Positions 24,484-33,144 of a DNA stretch of 64,000 nt are shown here, piece after piece. The notes under the pieces were generated by a model, which saw nothing but the letters and a program-made list of their open reading frames with translations, was not told the DNA's origin and made no database searches. The position numbers were made by a program, and so were the translations under genes. Within the stretch, counting starts at the first letter, position 1, and each line of letters begins with the position of its first letter. This stretch comes from Pseudomonas sp. GOM6 (GTDB taxonomy: Bacteria; Pseudomonadota; Gammaproteobacteria; Pseudomonadales; Pseudomonadaceae): assembly GCF_029537485.1 (NCBI RefSeq), contig NZ_JARPUS010000009.1, positions 117,038 to 181,037 on the forward strand. The letters run 5' to 3'.

Positions 24484-26472
24484 TCAGGCTTCGGCGGCTT
24501 CGACTTCCACCAGCAGTTGGCGGCTCTTCACCTGGTCGCCCTGGCTGACCTGGACGCGGCGGATCACTCCGTCCATGCCGGCCTTGAGCGGGTGCTCCAT
24601 CTTCATCGCCTCCAGTACCAGCAACAGCTGGCCCTTGCCGACTTTCTGTCCCTCGCTGACCAGTACATCGACGATGGCGCCGTCCATCGGTGCCTTGACC
24701 GTGCCGGAGCTGGCGGCGTTCTGTCCGTCGGCGGGCGCGTGGGTGATATCGATCAGCTCCAGGTTGCCGTTGTGGCCATACAGCCACACCTGCTCGTTGG
24801 CCAAGTGATAGGCGCGGCGCTGGCGGATGCCATCTAGCTCCAGGCTGGCCCAGCGACCATCGCTGGCCAGCAGGCGCAGCTCGACGGTTTGCTCGCCGAC
24901 CTGCGCTTGTAGCTGCGGCTGCTCGCCGGCCTGCAGTACCTGCAGTTCCACTACGTGTTTGTGCTCGCCCTGCTTGAGCACGTAGCGCCAGGGCGCGCCG
25001 CCGCTGTTGCGCCAGCCGGAGAGGCCCGGTTGGTGCGCACGGGCGGTCGCCGAGACCTGGTAGAGCAGGGCTGCGGCGGTAGCCAGCTCGGCGGCAGACG
25101 GCGCTTGCGGGGCCAGGCTCGGATCATTGGCGAAGTGCTCGCCGATAAAGGCGGTGGTGGCGTTGCCAGCGGCGAACTCGGGGTGCGCCAGCAGGTTGGC
25201 GAGGAAACGCTGGTTGCCGCCCACGCCCAGCAGCACGCAATCCTCGACGGCGCGTACCAGCTTGCGCCGGGCCTCGTCGCGGGTGGCGCCGTAGGCGATG
25301 ACCTTGGCCAGCATGGGGTCGTAGAACGGCGTCACCGGCTGGCCTTCGAGCAAGCCGTGGTCGATACGGATACCGTCGCGCAGCGCCGGTTCCCAGCGCA
25401 GTACCTGGCCGGTCTGCGGCAGGAAGCCGGCGGCCGAATCCTCGGCATACAGGCGTACTTCCATGGCGTGGCCGGTCAGGCGGATCTCGTCCTGTCTGAG
25501 CGGCAGCGGCTGGCCCTCGGCCACGCGGATCTGCCAGGCGACCAGGTCCTGTCCGGTGATCAGCTCGGTGACCGGATGCTCGACCTGCAGGCGGGTGTTC
25601 ATTTCCAGGAAGTAGAAGGCGCCGCTGCTATCGAGCAGGAATTCCACGGTGCCGGCACCGACGTAGCTGACCGAAGCCGCCGCCTTGACAGCCGCCTCGC
25701 CCATGGCCTGGCGCAGTTCGGTTGTCATCACCGGGCAGGGCGCTTCCTCGACCACTTTCTGGTGGCGGCGCTGCACCGAGCAGTCGCGTTCACCCAGGTA
25801 GACGATGTTGCCGTGCTGGTCGCCAAACACCTGTATTTCGACATGGCGCGGCTGGATTACCGCGCGCTCGAGGATCAGCTCGCCGGAACCGAAGGCGTTT
25901 TGCGCTTCGGAGCGGGCGGTACGGATCTGTGCGTGCAGTTCGCTGGCTTGATGCACCAGACGCATGCCACGGCCACCGCCGCCGGCGCTGGCCTTGATCA
26001 TCAGTGGATAGCCAATGCGCTCGGCCTCGCGGGCCAGGGTCTCGTCGTCCTGCGCCGCGCCTTCGTAGCCGGGAATGCAGGGCACGCCGGCTTCGAGCAT
26101 GGCGATCTTCGACAGGCGCTTGCTGCCCATCAGGTGAATGGCTTCTACGGTCGGGCCGATAAACACGATGCCGGCCGCATCGCAGGCGCGGGCGAAGTCG
26201 GCGTTTTCGGAGAGGAAGCCGTAGCCGGGATGGATGGCGTCGGCGCCGGTTTTCTGCGCCGCCGCGATGATGCTGTCGATCACCAGGTACGACTGGTTTA
26301 CCTGTGCCGGGCCGATGCACACGGCTTCGTCGGCCAGTTGCACGTGGCGGGCGCCGGCATCGGCCTCGGAGAAGACCGCCACGGTGCGGTAGCCTAGGTC
26401 CTGGGCGGTGCGTATTACCCGGCAGGCGATTTCGCCGCGGTTGGCGATCAGAATCTTGTTGAAGGCGGGCAT
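24484..26472 (-). CDS. atuF: Geranyl-CoA carboxylase, biotin-containing alpha subunit
   Basis: 662 aa from ATG 26472, which has AGGAGCACGACG upstream; the frame extends 11 codons further without support. Biotin carboxylase domain first (NKILIANRGEIACRVIRTAQ, ATP-grasp GGGGRGMRLV, EMNTRLQVEHPVTE). The C-terminal biotinyl domain has EAMKMEHPLKAGMDG with the biotinylated Lys at about 624. With AtuC it carboxylates cis-geranyl-CoA in acyclic terpene degradation. Assigned to atu rather than liu (methylcrotonyl-CoA carboxylase) by the atuA/atuB/atuR context. Confidence 0.92.
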   Translation of the reverse strand: MPAFNKILIANRGEIACRVIRTAQDLGYRTVAVFSEADAGARHVQLADEAVCIGPAQVNQSYLVIDSIIAAAQKTGADAIHPGYGFLSENADFARACDAAGIVFIGPTVEAIHLMGSKRLSKIAMLEAGVPCIPGYEGAAQDDETLAREAERIGYPLMIKASAGGGGRGMRLVHQASELHAQIRTARSEAQNAFGSGELILERAVIQPRHVEIQVFGDQHGNIVYLGERDCSVQRRHQKVVEEAPCPVMTTELRQAMGEAAVKAAASVSYVGAGTVEFLLDSSGAFYFLEMNTRLQVEHPVTELITGQDLVAWQIRVAEGQPLPLRQDEIRLTGHAMEVRLYAEDSAAGFLPQTGQVLRWEPALRDGIRIDHGLLEGQPVTPFYDPMLAKVIAYGATRDEARRKLVRAVEDCVLLGVGGNQRFLANLLAHPEFAAGNATTAFIGEHFANDPSLAPQAPSAAELATAAALLYQVSATARAHQPGLSGWRNSGGAPWRYVLKQGEHKHVVELQVLQAGEQPQLQAQVGEQTVELRLLASDGRWASLELDGIRQRRAYHLANEQVWLYGHNGNLELIDITHAPADGQNAASSGTVKAPMDGAIVDVLVSEGQKVGKGQLLLVLEAMKMEHPLKAGMDGVIRRVQVSQGDQVKSRQLLVEVEAAEA

Positions 26473-26490
26473 CGTCGTGCTCCTGCTTGC

Positions 26491-26542
26491 GTAGCCCGGA
26501 TGCAATCCGGGGTGGTGTTTGCCCGGATTGCATCCGGGCTAC
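26491..26542. repeat. Perfect 21-nt inverted repeat (atuE/atuF junction)
   Basis: GTAGCCCGGATGCAATCCGGG (first 20 shown families; arm 26491-26511) is mirrored exactly at 26522-26542 with a 10-nt loop. It belongs to a dispersed GTAGCCCGGAT-type repeat seen in Pseudomonas intergenic regions, distinct from the REP at the other junctions. Confidence 0.85.
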
Positions 26543-26553
26543 TTCAATTTGTT

Positions 26554-26577
26554 CCCTCTCCCGCAGGCGGGAGAGGG
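26554..26577. repeat. Second palindrome before atuE 3' end
   Basis: CCCTCTCCCGC (26554-26564) and GCGGGAGAGGG (26567-26577), 2-nt loop. It directly follows the previous repeat in plus-strand order and lies 7 bp from the atuE stop codon. A dispersed repeat type; it could also fold in the transcript between atuE and atuF. Confidence 0.75.
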
Positions 26578-26583
26578 GAGTCA

Positions 26584-27381
26584 CTACTCAGCCCACTTCG
26601 GTTTGCGCTTCTGCACGAATGCCATCGTGCCTTCGACACCCTCGCTGCCCAGTACCGCCGTGGCGAACTGGCCGGCGGCGTAGTCGAGCAGGTTGCCGAG
26701 GTGTTCCGTCTCGGTGGCCAGCAGCAGTGCCTTGGTCGCAGCATTGGCGCCGGGGGCACACTGGCGGATCTGCTGCAGGCACTCGGCGAGGCGGTCGACC
26801 ACGGCCTGGTCGTCGACTTCGCTGAAGTGCACCAGGCCGAGGCGCAGGGCCTCGGCACCATCGAAGCGGGCGGCGGTCAGGGCCAGGCGACGGGCCTGGG
26901 TTAGGCCGATACGCTTGACCACGAAGGGGGCGATCTGCGCAGGAATGATCCCTAGGCTGGTTTCCGGCAGGCCGAACTTGGCGCCCTGGTGGGCGATGGC
27001 GATGTCGGAGACGCAGGCCAGGCCGAAGCCACCGCCGAGTACCGCGCCTTCCAGCACGGCGACCAGCACCTGCGGGGCGCATTGGGCTTCTTCCAGCAGG
27101 CTGCCGAAGGCACGGTTCAGCTCGCGGTAGGCGTCGCCTCCTTTGGCGCGGGCACCGGCCATGTCCTTGATGTCGCCGCCGGCGCAGAAGTGGCCGTCGG
27201 CACCGCGCAGCACCAGGGCGCGCACGTCGTGGTTGCCTCGTACCGCGCGCAGCACGGCGCGCAGTTCCTCGACCATGGCCAGGCTCATGGCGTTGCGGCT
27301 GTCCGGACGGTTGAGGGTGACATGGAGCACGCCCTCGACCTGTTCCAGCAGCAGGGTCTGACAGTGGGGTAGATCACTCAT
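26584..27381 (-). CDS. atuE: Isohexenylglutaconyl-CoA hydratase
   Basis: 265 aa enoyl-CoA hydratase/isomerase (crotonase) fold. The oxyanion segment HFCAGGDIKDM and the second glycine-rich turn GGGFGLACVSDIAIAHQG are present, followed by GLPETSLGIIPAQIAPFVVK. In the Atu pathway it hydrates isohexenylglutaconyl-CoA. The specific name rests on its place between citronellyl-CoA dehydrogenase and the carboxylase alpha subunit. Separated from atuD by a REP arm and from atuF by two palindromes. Confidence 0.88.
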   Translation of the reverse strand: MSDLPHCQTLLLEQVEGVLHVTLNRPDSRNAMSLAMVEELRAVLRAVRGNHDVRALVLRGADGHFCAGGDIKDMAGARAKGGDAYRELNRAFGSLLEEAQCAPQVLVAVLEGAVLGGGFGLACVSDIAIAHQGAKFGLPETSLGIIPAQIAPFVVKRIGLTQARRLALTAARFDGAEALRLGLVHFSEVDDQAVVDRLAECLQQIRQCAPGANAATKALLLATETEHLGNLLDYAAGQFATAVLGSEGVEGTMAFVQKRKPKWAE

Positions 27382-27399
27382 ATGGCACCTCGATCAGTT

Positions 27400-27423
27400 A
27401 TCGCGGCTGAAGCCGCTCCCACA
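27400..27423. repeat. Single REP-like arm (atuD/atuE junction)
   Basis: A 24-nt arm beginning ATCGCGGCTGAAGCCGC and ending CTCCCACA, identical to the right arm at 31177-31200 and one base from 24404-24427. No inverted partner is next to it, so it is a half element. Confidence 0.85.
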
Positions 27424-27434
27424 GTTCAGACTCA

Positions 27435-28592
27435 TCATTTTTTCTTACCCGGCAGAATGCCCATCAGCTTGCAGATGATGCCGAGCATGATTTCGTCGGC
27501 GCCGCCGCCAATCGACACCAGGCGCACGTCGCGGTAGGCGCGCGACACCGGGTTGTCCCACATGAAACCCATACCGCCCCAGTACTGCAGGCAGCTGTCG
27601 GTGACTTCACGGCCCAAACGACCGGCCTTGAGCTTGGCCATGGAGGCGAGTTTGGTTACGTCGCGACCTTTCACGTACAGCTCGGTGGCGTGGTAGACGA
27701 GGGCGCGCAGGGCCTCGATCTCGCTCTGCAGTTCGGCCATGCGAAAGTGGATGACCTGGTTGTCGATCAAAGGCGCGCCGAAGGTGTGGCGCTGCTTGCA
27801 GTAGTCGATGGTGCTGTCGACGCAGTACTCCAGGCCCTTGATCATGTTGGCCGCGCCGAACAGGCGTTCTTCCTGGAACTGCAGCATCTGCATCATGAAG
27901 CCTGCGCCTTCGGCGCCGATGCGGTTGCGCTGCGGCACGCGCACGTTGTCGAAGAACACCTGGGCGGTTTCCGAGCTGCGCATGCCGAGCTTGTCCAGGT
28001 GCGGACTGAGGGTGATACCCGGTGTGTTCATCGGCACCATGATCAGCGACTTGTTGACGTGCGGCTTGTCGTCGCTGGTGTTGGCCAGCAGGCAGATGAA
28101 ATCGGCACTCGGCGAGTTGGTGATCCACATCTTGCTGCCGTTGATCACATAGTCGTCACCGTCCTTGCGCGCGGTGGTCTTCAGGCCGGCCACGTCGGAG
28201 CCAGCGCCGACCTCGGAAACGCCGATGCAGCCGACCATGTCGCCAGCAATCGCCGGCTTCAGGAACTCCTCGCGCAGTTCGTCGGAGCCAAAGCGGGCCA
28301 GTGCCGGGGTGCACATGTCGGTCTGCACACCGATGGACATGGGGATGCCGCCGCAGCGGATGGTGCCGAACTCTTCGGCGGCGACGATCGAGTAGCTGTA
28401 GTCCAGGCCCATGCCGCCGAATTTCTCCGGCTTGGAGATGCCCAGCAGGCCGAGGTCGCCGGCTTTCTTGAAGATCTCGTGGATAGGGACGCGGCCGGCC
28501 TTTTCCCACTCGTCCACGTGCGGGTTGATCTCGTGCTCGACGAAGTTGCGGACGGTGCGACGGAGTTCTTCGTGTTCTTGGGTAAAGATCAT
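27435..28592 (-). CDS. atuD: Citronellyl-CoA dehydrogenase
   Basis: 385 aa acyl-CoA dehydrogenase, start ATG 28592 (MIFTQEHEELRRTVRNFVEH) with AGGGAGATAACA upstream; the longer frame is unsupported. Signature segments: GCIGVSEVGAGSDVAGLKTT, INGSKMWITNS, AGFMMQMLQFQEERL and QYWGGMGFM near the C-terminus. FAD-dependent alpha,beta-dehydrogenation, with electrons passed to EtfBA. The AtuD assignment is contextual; the family alone cannot separate it from other isoprenoid or short-branched acyl-CoA dehydrogenases. Confidence 0.88.
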   Translation of the reverse strand: MIFTQEHEELRRTVRNFVEHEINPHVDEWEKAGRVPIHEIFKKAGDLGLLGISKPEKFGGMGLDYSYSIVAAEEFGTIRCGGIPMSIGVQTDMCTPALARFGSDELREEFLKPAIAGDMVGCIGVSEVGAGSDVAGLKTTARKDGDDYVINGSKMWITNSPSADFICLLANTSDDKPHVNKSLIMVPMNTPGITLSPHLDKLGMRSSETAQVFFDNVRVPQRNRIGAEGAGFMMQMLQFQEERLFGAANMIKGLEYCVDSTIDYCKQRHTFGAPLIDNQVIHFRMAELQSEIEALRALVYHATELYVKGRDVTKLASMAKLKAGRLGREVTDSCLQYWGGMGFMWDNPVSRAYRDVRLVSIGGGADEIMLGIICKLMGILPGKKK

Positions 28593-28611
28593 TGTTGTTA
28601 TCTCCCTAGAG

Positions 28612-30228
28612 TTACAGGCGGGCAACGCCGAAGGTATTGGGCTTGAGCGGCCTCATCTGCGCCTCGGCGCAGATGTCGAGCAGCAAGCCGAGCAGGGCGC
28701 GGGTGTCACGTGGGTCGATCAGGCCGTCGTCCCACAGGCTGGCGGTGCCGTAGAGCGCGGTGGACTGGCTGTCGAGTTTCTGTGCGGTGGCCATTTCCAG
28801 CATGTCGAGCATCTTCGGGTCGGCCTCCTTGCCTTCCTTGCGGTGCTTGTCCTCGGTGACGATGCGCAGCACCTTGCCGGCCTGGGCGCCGCCCATCACC
28901 GCGGTGCGGCTGTTGGGCCAGGCGAAGATAAAGCGCGGATCGAGGCCGCGACCGCACATGGCGTAGTTGCCGGCCCCGTAGGAGCCGCCGACGACGATGG
29001 TCAGCTTGGGCACCGTGGCGTTGGCCACCGCCTGGATCATCTTCGAGCCGTGCTTGATCACGCCCAACTGCTCGGACTCGGTGCCGACCATAAAGCCGGT
29101 GGTGTTGTGGAAGAACAGGATCGGCGTGTTGCTCTGCTCGCACAGCTGGATGAACTGGGCGGCCTTGGCCGCACCGCGCGGGGTGATCGGCCCGTTGTTG
29201 CCGATCAGGCCGCAGGGCTGGCCCTCGATCTGCAGGTGGCCGCAGACGGTCTGGCTGTCGAACTCGTTCTTGAAGTCGAGGAACTCCGAGCCGTCGGCGA
29301 TGCGGGCAATGATCTCGCGCACGTCGTAGGGCTTCTTGGCGTCCGCCGGAACCACGCCGAGCAGCTCGTGGGTTGGGTACAGCGGCTCGCGATAGTTCTT
29401 TGCCGGGCGTGCCGGCAACTGCTGGTTCCACGGCAACATGGCGACGATCTCGCGGGCCAGGCGCACGCCATCGGCGTCGTTTTCGGCCAGGTACTCGGCG
29501 GTCCCGGCGACCTGGGCGTGCATCTCGGCGCCGCCCAGTTCCTCGTCGGTGGCGATCTCGCCGGTGGCGGCCTTGAGCAGGGGCGGGCCGGCCAGGAACA
29601 TCTTGGCTTTGCCGCGTACCACCACCACGTAGTCGGACAGCCCCGGCTGGTAGGCGCCACCGGCGGTGCTGGAGCCATGCACCACGGTGATCTGCGGAAT
29701 ACCGGCGGCGGACAGGCGCGCCTGGTTGGCGAAGGCGCGGGCACCCTCGACGAAGATGTCCGCCGCATAGGTCAGGTTGGCACCGCCGCTCTCGGCCAGG
29801 GTGACGATGGGCAGCTTGTTCTCGCTGGCCACCTGCTGCAGGCGCAGGGACTTGCGCAGGCCGGTGGGCGAGATGGTGCCGCCCTTGATCGCACTGTTGT
29901 TGGCGATTACCAGGCAGCGCACACCGGCTACGTAGCCGATGCCGGCGATGATGCCGCCGCCGGCCTGGGTGCCGTCCTTGTCGTCATGCAGCTTGTAGCC
30001 GGCCAGCGAGCAGAGTTCGAGGAAAGGTGCGCCCGCATCGAGCAACAGGTTGAGGCGCTCGCGCGGCAGCAGCTGGCCGCGCTTGTCGAACTTGGCCTTG
30101 GCCTCGGCGGCCTTGTCGAGGACCTTCTGCTCCACCTCGCGGAAGCTGGCGATCGCGGCCAGCATGGCCTCGCGGTTCTGCGCGAAGGCTTCACCGTGAA
30201 CATCGAGTTCGGATTGAATGACCGGCAT
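28612..30228 (-). CDS. atuC: Geranyl-CoA carboxylase, carboxyltransferase beta subunit
   Basis: 538 aa from ATG 30228 (MPVIQSELDVHGEAF), 4 bp after atuB; the frame extends 50 codons upstream into atuB without support. Carboxyltransferase fold with RERLNLLLDAGAPFLELC, GTISPTGLRKSLRLQQVASE, GGAYQPGLSDYVVVV and the second half with GNNGPITPRGAAKAAQFIQL and GGSYGAGNYAMCGRGLDPRF. Partner of AtuF. Homologous to LiuB; context favours AtuC. Confidence 0.92.
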   Translation of the reverse strand: MPVIQSELDVHGEAFAQNREAMLAAIASFREVEQKVLDKAAEAKAKFDKRGQLLPRERLNLLLDAGAPFLELCSLAGYKLHDDKDGTQAGGGIIAGIGYVAGVRCLVIANNSAIKGGTISPTGLRKSLRLQQVASENKLPIVTLAESGGANLTYAADIFVEGARAFANQARLSAAGIPQITVVHGSSTAGGAYQPGLSDYVVVVRGKAKMFLAGPPLLKAATGEIATDEELGGAEMHAQVAGTAEYLAENDADGVRLAREIVAMLPWNQQLPARPAKNYREPLYPTHELLGVVPADAKKPYDVREIIARIADGSEFLDFKNEFDSQTVCGHLQIEGQPCGLIGNNGPITPRGAAKAAQFIQLCEQSNTPILFFHNTTGFMVGTESEQLGVIKHGSKMIQAVANATVPKLTIVVGGSYGAGNYAMCGRGLDPRFIFAWPNSRTAVMGGAQAGKVLRIVTEDKHRKEGKEADPKMLDMLEMATAQKLDSQSTALYGTASLWDDGLIDPRDTRALLGLLLDICAEAQMRPLKPNTFGVARL

Positions 30229-30232
30229 CGCC

Positions 30233-31096
30233 TTACTCCTTGAACACGTCGGGCAGGTAGGCCCGGTGGAAGCCGTTGTAGGACTCGCTGGTTTTCGCCT
30301 TGCCCAGGGTCCAGGCGCGGGTGCCCTGGCTGGCGGCGCCGTCGATGCGGATGGTGTTGCCGCTAATGAAGTTGGCACCGGGGGACAACAGGAAGACGAT
30401 GGCGGCGGCCACCTCCGACTCGCTGCCGATGCGCTGCAGCGGCACGTGGTCCTTGAGGTTGCGGATCATGGTTTTCATCGACTCGGGGTAGGTGTCCATG
30501 CCGCTGGAGGCAATCCAGCCCGGTGCCACGGCGTTGACCCGCACGCCGGCGTGGCCCCACTCGTAGGCGGCGGTCTTGGTGAAGTTCTCCATGCCGGCGC
30601 GCGCTGCCCCGGAGTGACCCATGCCGGGCATGCCACCCCACATGTCGGCGAGCATGTTGACGATGCTGCCGCCGTGCTTGCTCAGGCTCTGCAGGTAGAC
30701 TTCCTTGGCCACCAGAAAGCCGCCGACCAGGTTGGTTCTTACGACGGTCTCAAAGCCTTTCTGATTGATGCCGATCAGTGGCGCGGGGAACTGGCCGCCA
30801 GCGTTGTTGACCAGGTGATGGATCGGCCCGTGCTCGGCGATCACCGCCTTGACCATGGCCTTGACCGCGTCCTCGTCGCGGATGTCGCACACCTGCAAGC
30901 TGGCCTGGCCACCGTCTTCATGGATTTCGCCGGCGGTTTTCTCCAGCTTCTCCAGCTTGCGTCCGACCAGCACTACATGGGCGCCCAGGTGCGCCAGCTC
31001 ATGGGCCACGCAACGGCCGATGCCACTGCCGCCACCGGTGACCAGGATGGTCTGACCGGCGAACAGACCGGGTTTGAAGACTGAGTCGTATGCCAT
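30233..31096 (-). CDS. atuB: SDR oxidoreductase, AtuB
   Basis: 287 aa from ATG 31096 (MAYDSVFKPGLFAGQTILVT); the longer open frame upstream overlaps the REP region and is not used. NAD(P)-binding TGGGSGIGRC, NNAGGQFPAPL and a trans-2-enoyl-CoA-reductase-like tail (INGAASQGT-type end region: RIDGAASQGTRAW). In the canonical SDR Tyr-x3-Lys position it has SGAARAGMENFTKT, i.e. Ala where Tyr is usual, as in PECR/DECR-type SDRs that bind enoyl-CoA. Reaction in terpene breakdown not established by sequence. Confidence 0.83.
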   Translation of the reverse strand: MAYDSVFKPGLFAGQTILVTGGGSGIGRCVAHELAHLGAHVVLVGRKLEKLEKTAGEIHEDGGQASLQVCDIRDEDAVKAMVKAVIAEHGPIHHLVNNAGGQFPAPLIGINQKGFETVVRTNLVGGFLVAKEVYLQSLSKHGGSIVNMLADMWGGMPGMGHSGAARAGMENFTKTAAYEWGHAGVRVNAVAPGWIASSGMDTYPESMKTMIRNLKDHVPLQRIGSESEVAAAIVFLLSPGANFISGNTIRIDGAASQGTRAWTLGKAKTSESYNGFHRAYLPDVFKE

Positions 31097-31120
31097 TGTT
31101 GTTATCGTCCTCGTCGTTTT

Positions 31121-31200
31121 TGCGGGAGCGGCTGGGTGGCAATCCGCTTTAGCCGCGATAGGTGCAAAGCAAGAGCATCGCGGCTGAAGCCGCTCCCACA
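31121..31200. repeat. REP-like palindrome with insertion (atuA/atuB junction)
   Basis: Right arm 31177-31200 is identical to 27400-27423. The left arm (31121-31159) carries GCGGGAGCGGC and TTTAGCCGCGAT, separated by about 15 extra bases compared with the intact element at 24363-24386. Confidence 0.85.
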
Positions 31201-31203
31201 GAG

Positions 31204-32997
31204 TTATTCGCCCAACGCTTGTGCCAAGGCCTTGGGCACCGGCACCGGAAATTCCAGCAGCTGCTGGGCAAAGGCCTTGCCCTGCGGGTCGATGCGCAGG
31301 CTGGCGACACCGCCGCCACCCAGGGCATTCTCCAGCAGGAAGTTCAGGCTGTGGCTGCCCGGCAGGTGCCAACGGCTGACCTTGCCGGTCTGGCCGTCGA
31401 GCACATGCTGCATCCATTCGGCCACCGCGCCTTCGCAAAGCGCAGCCGCGATCCAGGCCAGATACTCGGGCTTTCTCGCCATCACGCCGATATTGCTGTG
31501 GTTGCCTTTGTCCCCGGAGCGGGCGACGGCCAGCTTGATCAGCGGCACGGTCGCATCGGCCTTGCCGGCCGGAGCGGGCAGGGCGGCTGCGCTGGCGATC
31601 TGGCCCGCGTCGAATGTGGCCACTTCCGGCAGGGTGACCGGCCGGCGCTCGCCGTTGATCTCCACTTCCAGTGCGCAGGCGCTCTTGTCCACCAGGAAGC
31701 TGAACAGGCGGATTACCGGGTACACGGTGGGTCGACCGCCGACGATGCCGGTCAGGCCGGGGGCCATGCCGGTAGCGGCCTGGGCGATCTCGCGGGAGAA
31801 CAGGATCAGCGCTTCCTTCTTCGCATGGCGCACACCGAGCTTGATCACCACCTCGCGGGTGTCCTTGCGCTGGCCGTGCGGACCGTAGGTAGCCTCGGCG
31901 CCGAGCAGTTCGATATGCACTTCGCGGTAGGGGCCCCAGCCGCGCTCGGCGAAGATTTCCTCGGTCTTGGCGATGATCGCCTGGCTGACCCGCTCGGCCT
32001 TGGCCACGGCGTCGATACCGGCGATCAGGCAGCTGGCGGTGCAGCGAAAGCCGTCGGGGTAGGTGGCGCTGACCTTGTATTGAACGGTCGGCGGCAGGCC
32101 GCGCGCACCCTTCAGTTCTACACGGTTTGCGCCGACCTGGGTCAGTTGCACCTGGGTGAAGTCGCAGACCACATCGGGCAGGTAGTAAGCACGCGGGTCT
32201 CCGATTTCATAGAGCATCTGCTCACCCACCGAGAGGGTGGAGATCAGGCCGCCTGTACCTTCGGGTTTGGCAACCACGAAGCTGCCATCGTCCTGAACTT
32301 CGATGACCGGGAAGCCGATATGTTCGTAGTCCGGCACATCGCGCCAGTCGGTGAAGTTGCCGCCGGTGCACTGTGCGCCGCATTCGATGATGTGGCCGGC
32401 CAAGGCGGCCTGGGCCAGCTTGTCGTAATCGTTCCAGGCCCAGCCGTATTCATGCACCAGCGCGGCGCTGACCACCGCGCTGTCGACCACGCGGCCGGTG
32501 ATCACGATGTCGGCGCCGGCCTCAAGAGCCGCGACTATGCCCGGTGCGCCCAGGTAGGCATTGACCGACACGCACATGGGCGGCAGCGCGGCGCCCGTGA
32601 ACATTTCCACGGTGCCGGCCTTGGCCAGCTCACCCAGCTTGGGCTGCAGGTTGTCGCCATGCAGAACGGCGATCTTCAGGCTCAACCCAGCCTTCTCGCA
32701 GGCGGCCGCCAGGGCCTTGGCACAGGAGGCCGGATTGACCCCGCCAGCGTTGCTGATGACGCGGATGTTTTTCTCTGCGATCTCACCGAGCAGCGGCGCC
32801 AGCACCTCGACGAAGTCGGTGGCGTAGCCTTCGTCGGGCTTCTTCATACGCGCGCCGGCCATGATCGACATGGTGATTTCGGCCAGGTAGTCGAACACCA
32901 GGTAGTCCAGCTCGGTACCACGTACCAGCTGGGCGGCGGCGGTGGAGGTGTCGCCCCAGAAGGCGGAGGCGCAGCCGATGCGAACGGTTTTGCTCAT
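31204..32997 (-). CDS. atuA: Acyclic terpene utilization protein AtuA
   Basis: 597 aa from ATG 32997 ([20 protein letters not shown]); an in-frame ATG at 33006 adds three residues and cannot be excluded. It is a DUF1446/AtuA-family protein: [53 protein letters not shown] and a C-terminal AtuA-like domain with [20 protein letters not shown]. AtuA is required for citronellol and geraniol use in P. aeruginosa but its reaction is uncertain. First gene of the operon, transcribed away from atuR. Confidence 0.93.
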   Translation of the reverse strand: MSKTVRIGCASAFWGDTSTAAAQLVRGTELDYLVFDYLAEITMSIMAGARMKKPDEGYATDFVEVLAPLLGEIAEKNIRVISNAGGVNPASCAKALAAACEKAGLSLKIAVLHGDNLQPKLGELAKAGTVEMFTGAALPPMCVSVNAYLGAPGIVAALEAGADIVITGRVVDSAVVSAALVHEYGWAWNDYDKLAQAALAGHIIECGAQCTGGNFTDWRDVPDYEHIGFPVIEVQDDGSFVVAKPEGTGGLISTLSVGEQMLYEIGDPRAYYLPDVVCDFTQVQLTQVGANRVELKGARGLPPTVQYKVSATYPDGFRCTASCLIAGIDAVAKAERVSQAIIAKTEEIFAERGWGPYREVHIELLGAEATYGPHGQRKDTREVVIKLGVRHAKKEALILFSREIAQAATGMAPGLTGIVGGRPTVYPVIRLFSFLVDKSACALEVEINGERRPVTLPEVATFDAGQIASAAALPAPAGKADATVPLIKLAVARSGDKGNHSNIGVMARKPEYLAWIAAALCEGAVAEWMQHVLDGQTGKVSRWHLPGSHSLNFLLENALGGGGVASLRIDPQGKAFAQQLLEFPVPVPKALAQALGE

Positions 32998-33036
32998 TGT
33001 GGTCATTCCGCGCAATCACTCAGGTGGTGAAACACT

Positions 33037-33096
33037 ACCAAGCAAGCGCTTGGTTGAAAAGTGCTTGATCTAATTTATCCCGAGCGCTTGCTTGGT
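33037..33096. promoter_or_regulatory. AtuR operator pair
   Basis: Element 1 (33037-33054) has perfect 7-bp arms ACCAAGC and GCTTGGT around AAGC. Element 2 (33083-33096), AGCGCTTGCTTGGT, is the exact reverse complement of the first 14 bases of element 1, 32 bp away. In P. aeruginosa AtuR binds two inverted-repeat sites in the atuA-atuR intergenic region, so these are the expected operators of both genes. Confidence 0.85.
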
Positions 33097-33144
33097 TGGC
33101 TGGCGTACAATGCACGCGCAAGCGGCATTCCATATGGGGGAGCG

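Noticed and set aside
28411..30243. 610-codon plus-strand frame opposite atuC/atuD
   Set aside because: Shadow frame crossing two real genes; no conserved motifs.
24363..31200. Regular palindromes considered as a CRISPR array
   Set aside because: The repeats are thousands of bases apart, inverted, lie between genes, and there are no spacers or cas genes.
31162..33030. 622-codon plus-strand frame opposite atuA
   Set aside because: Shadow of AtuA, which has clear family motifs and operon context.
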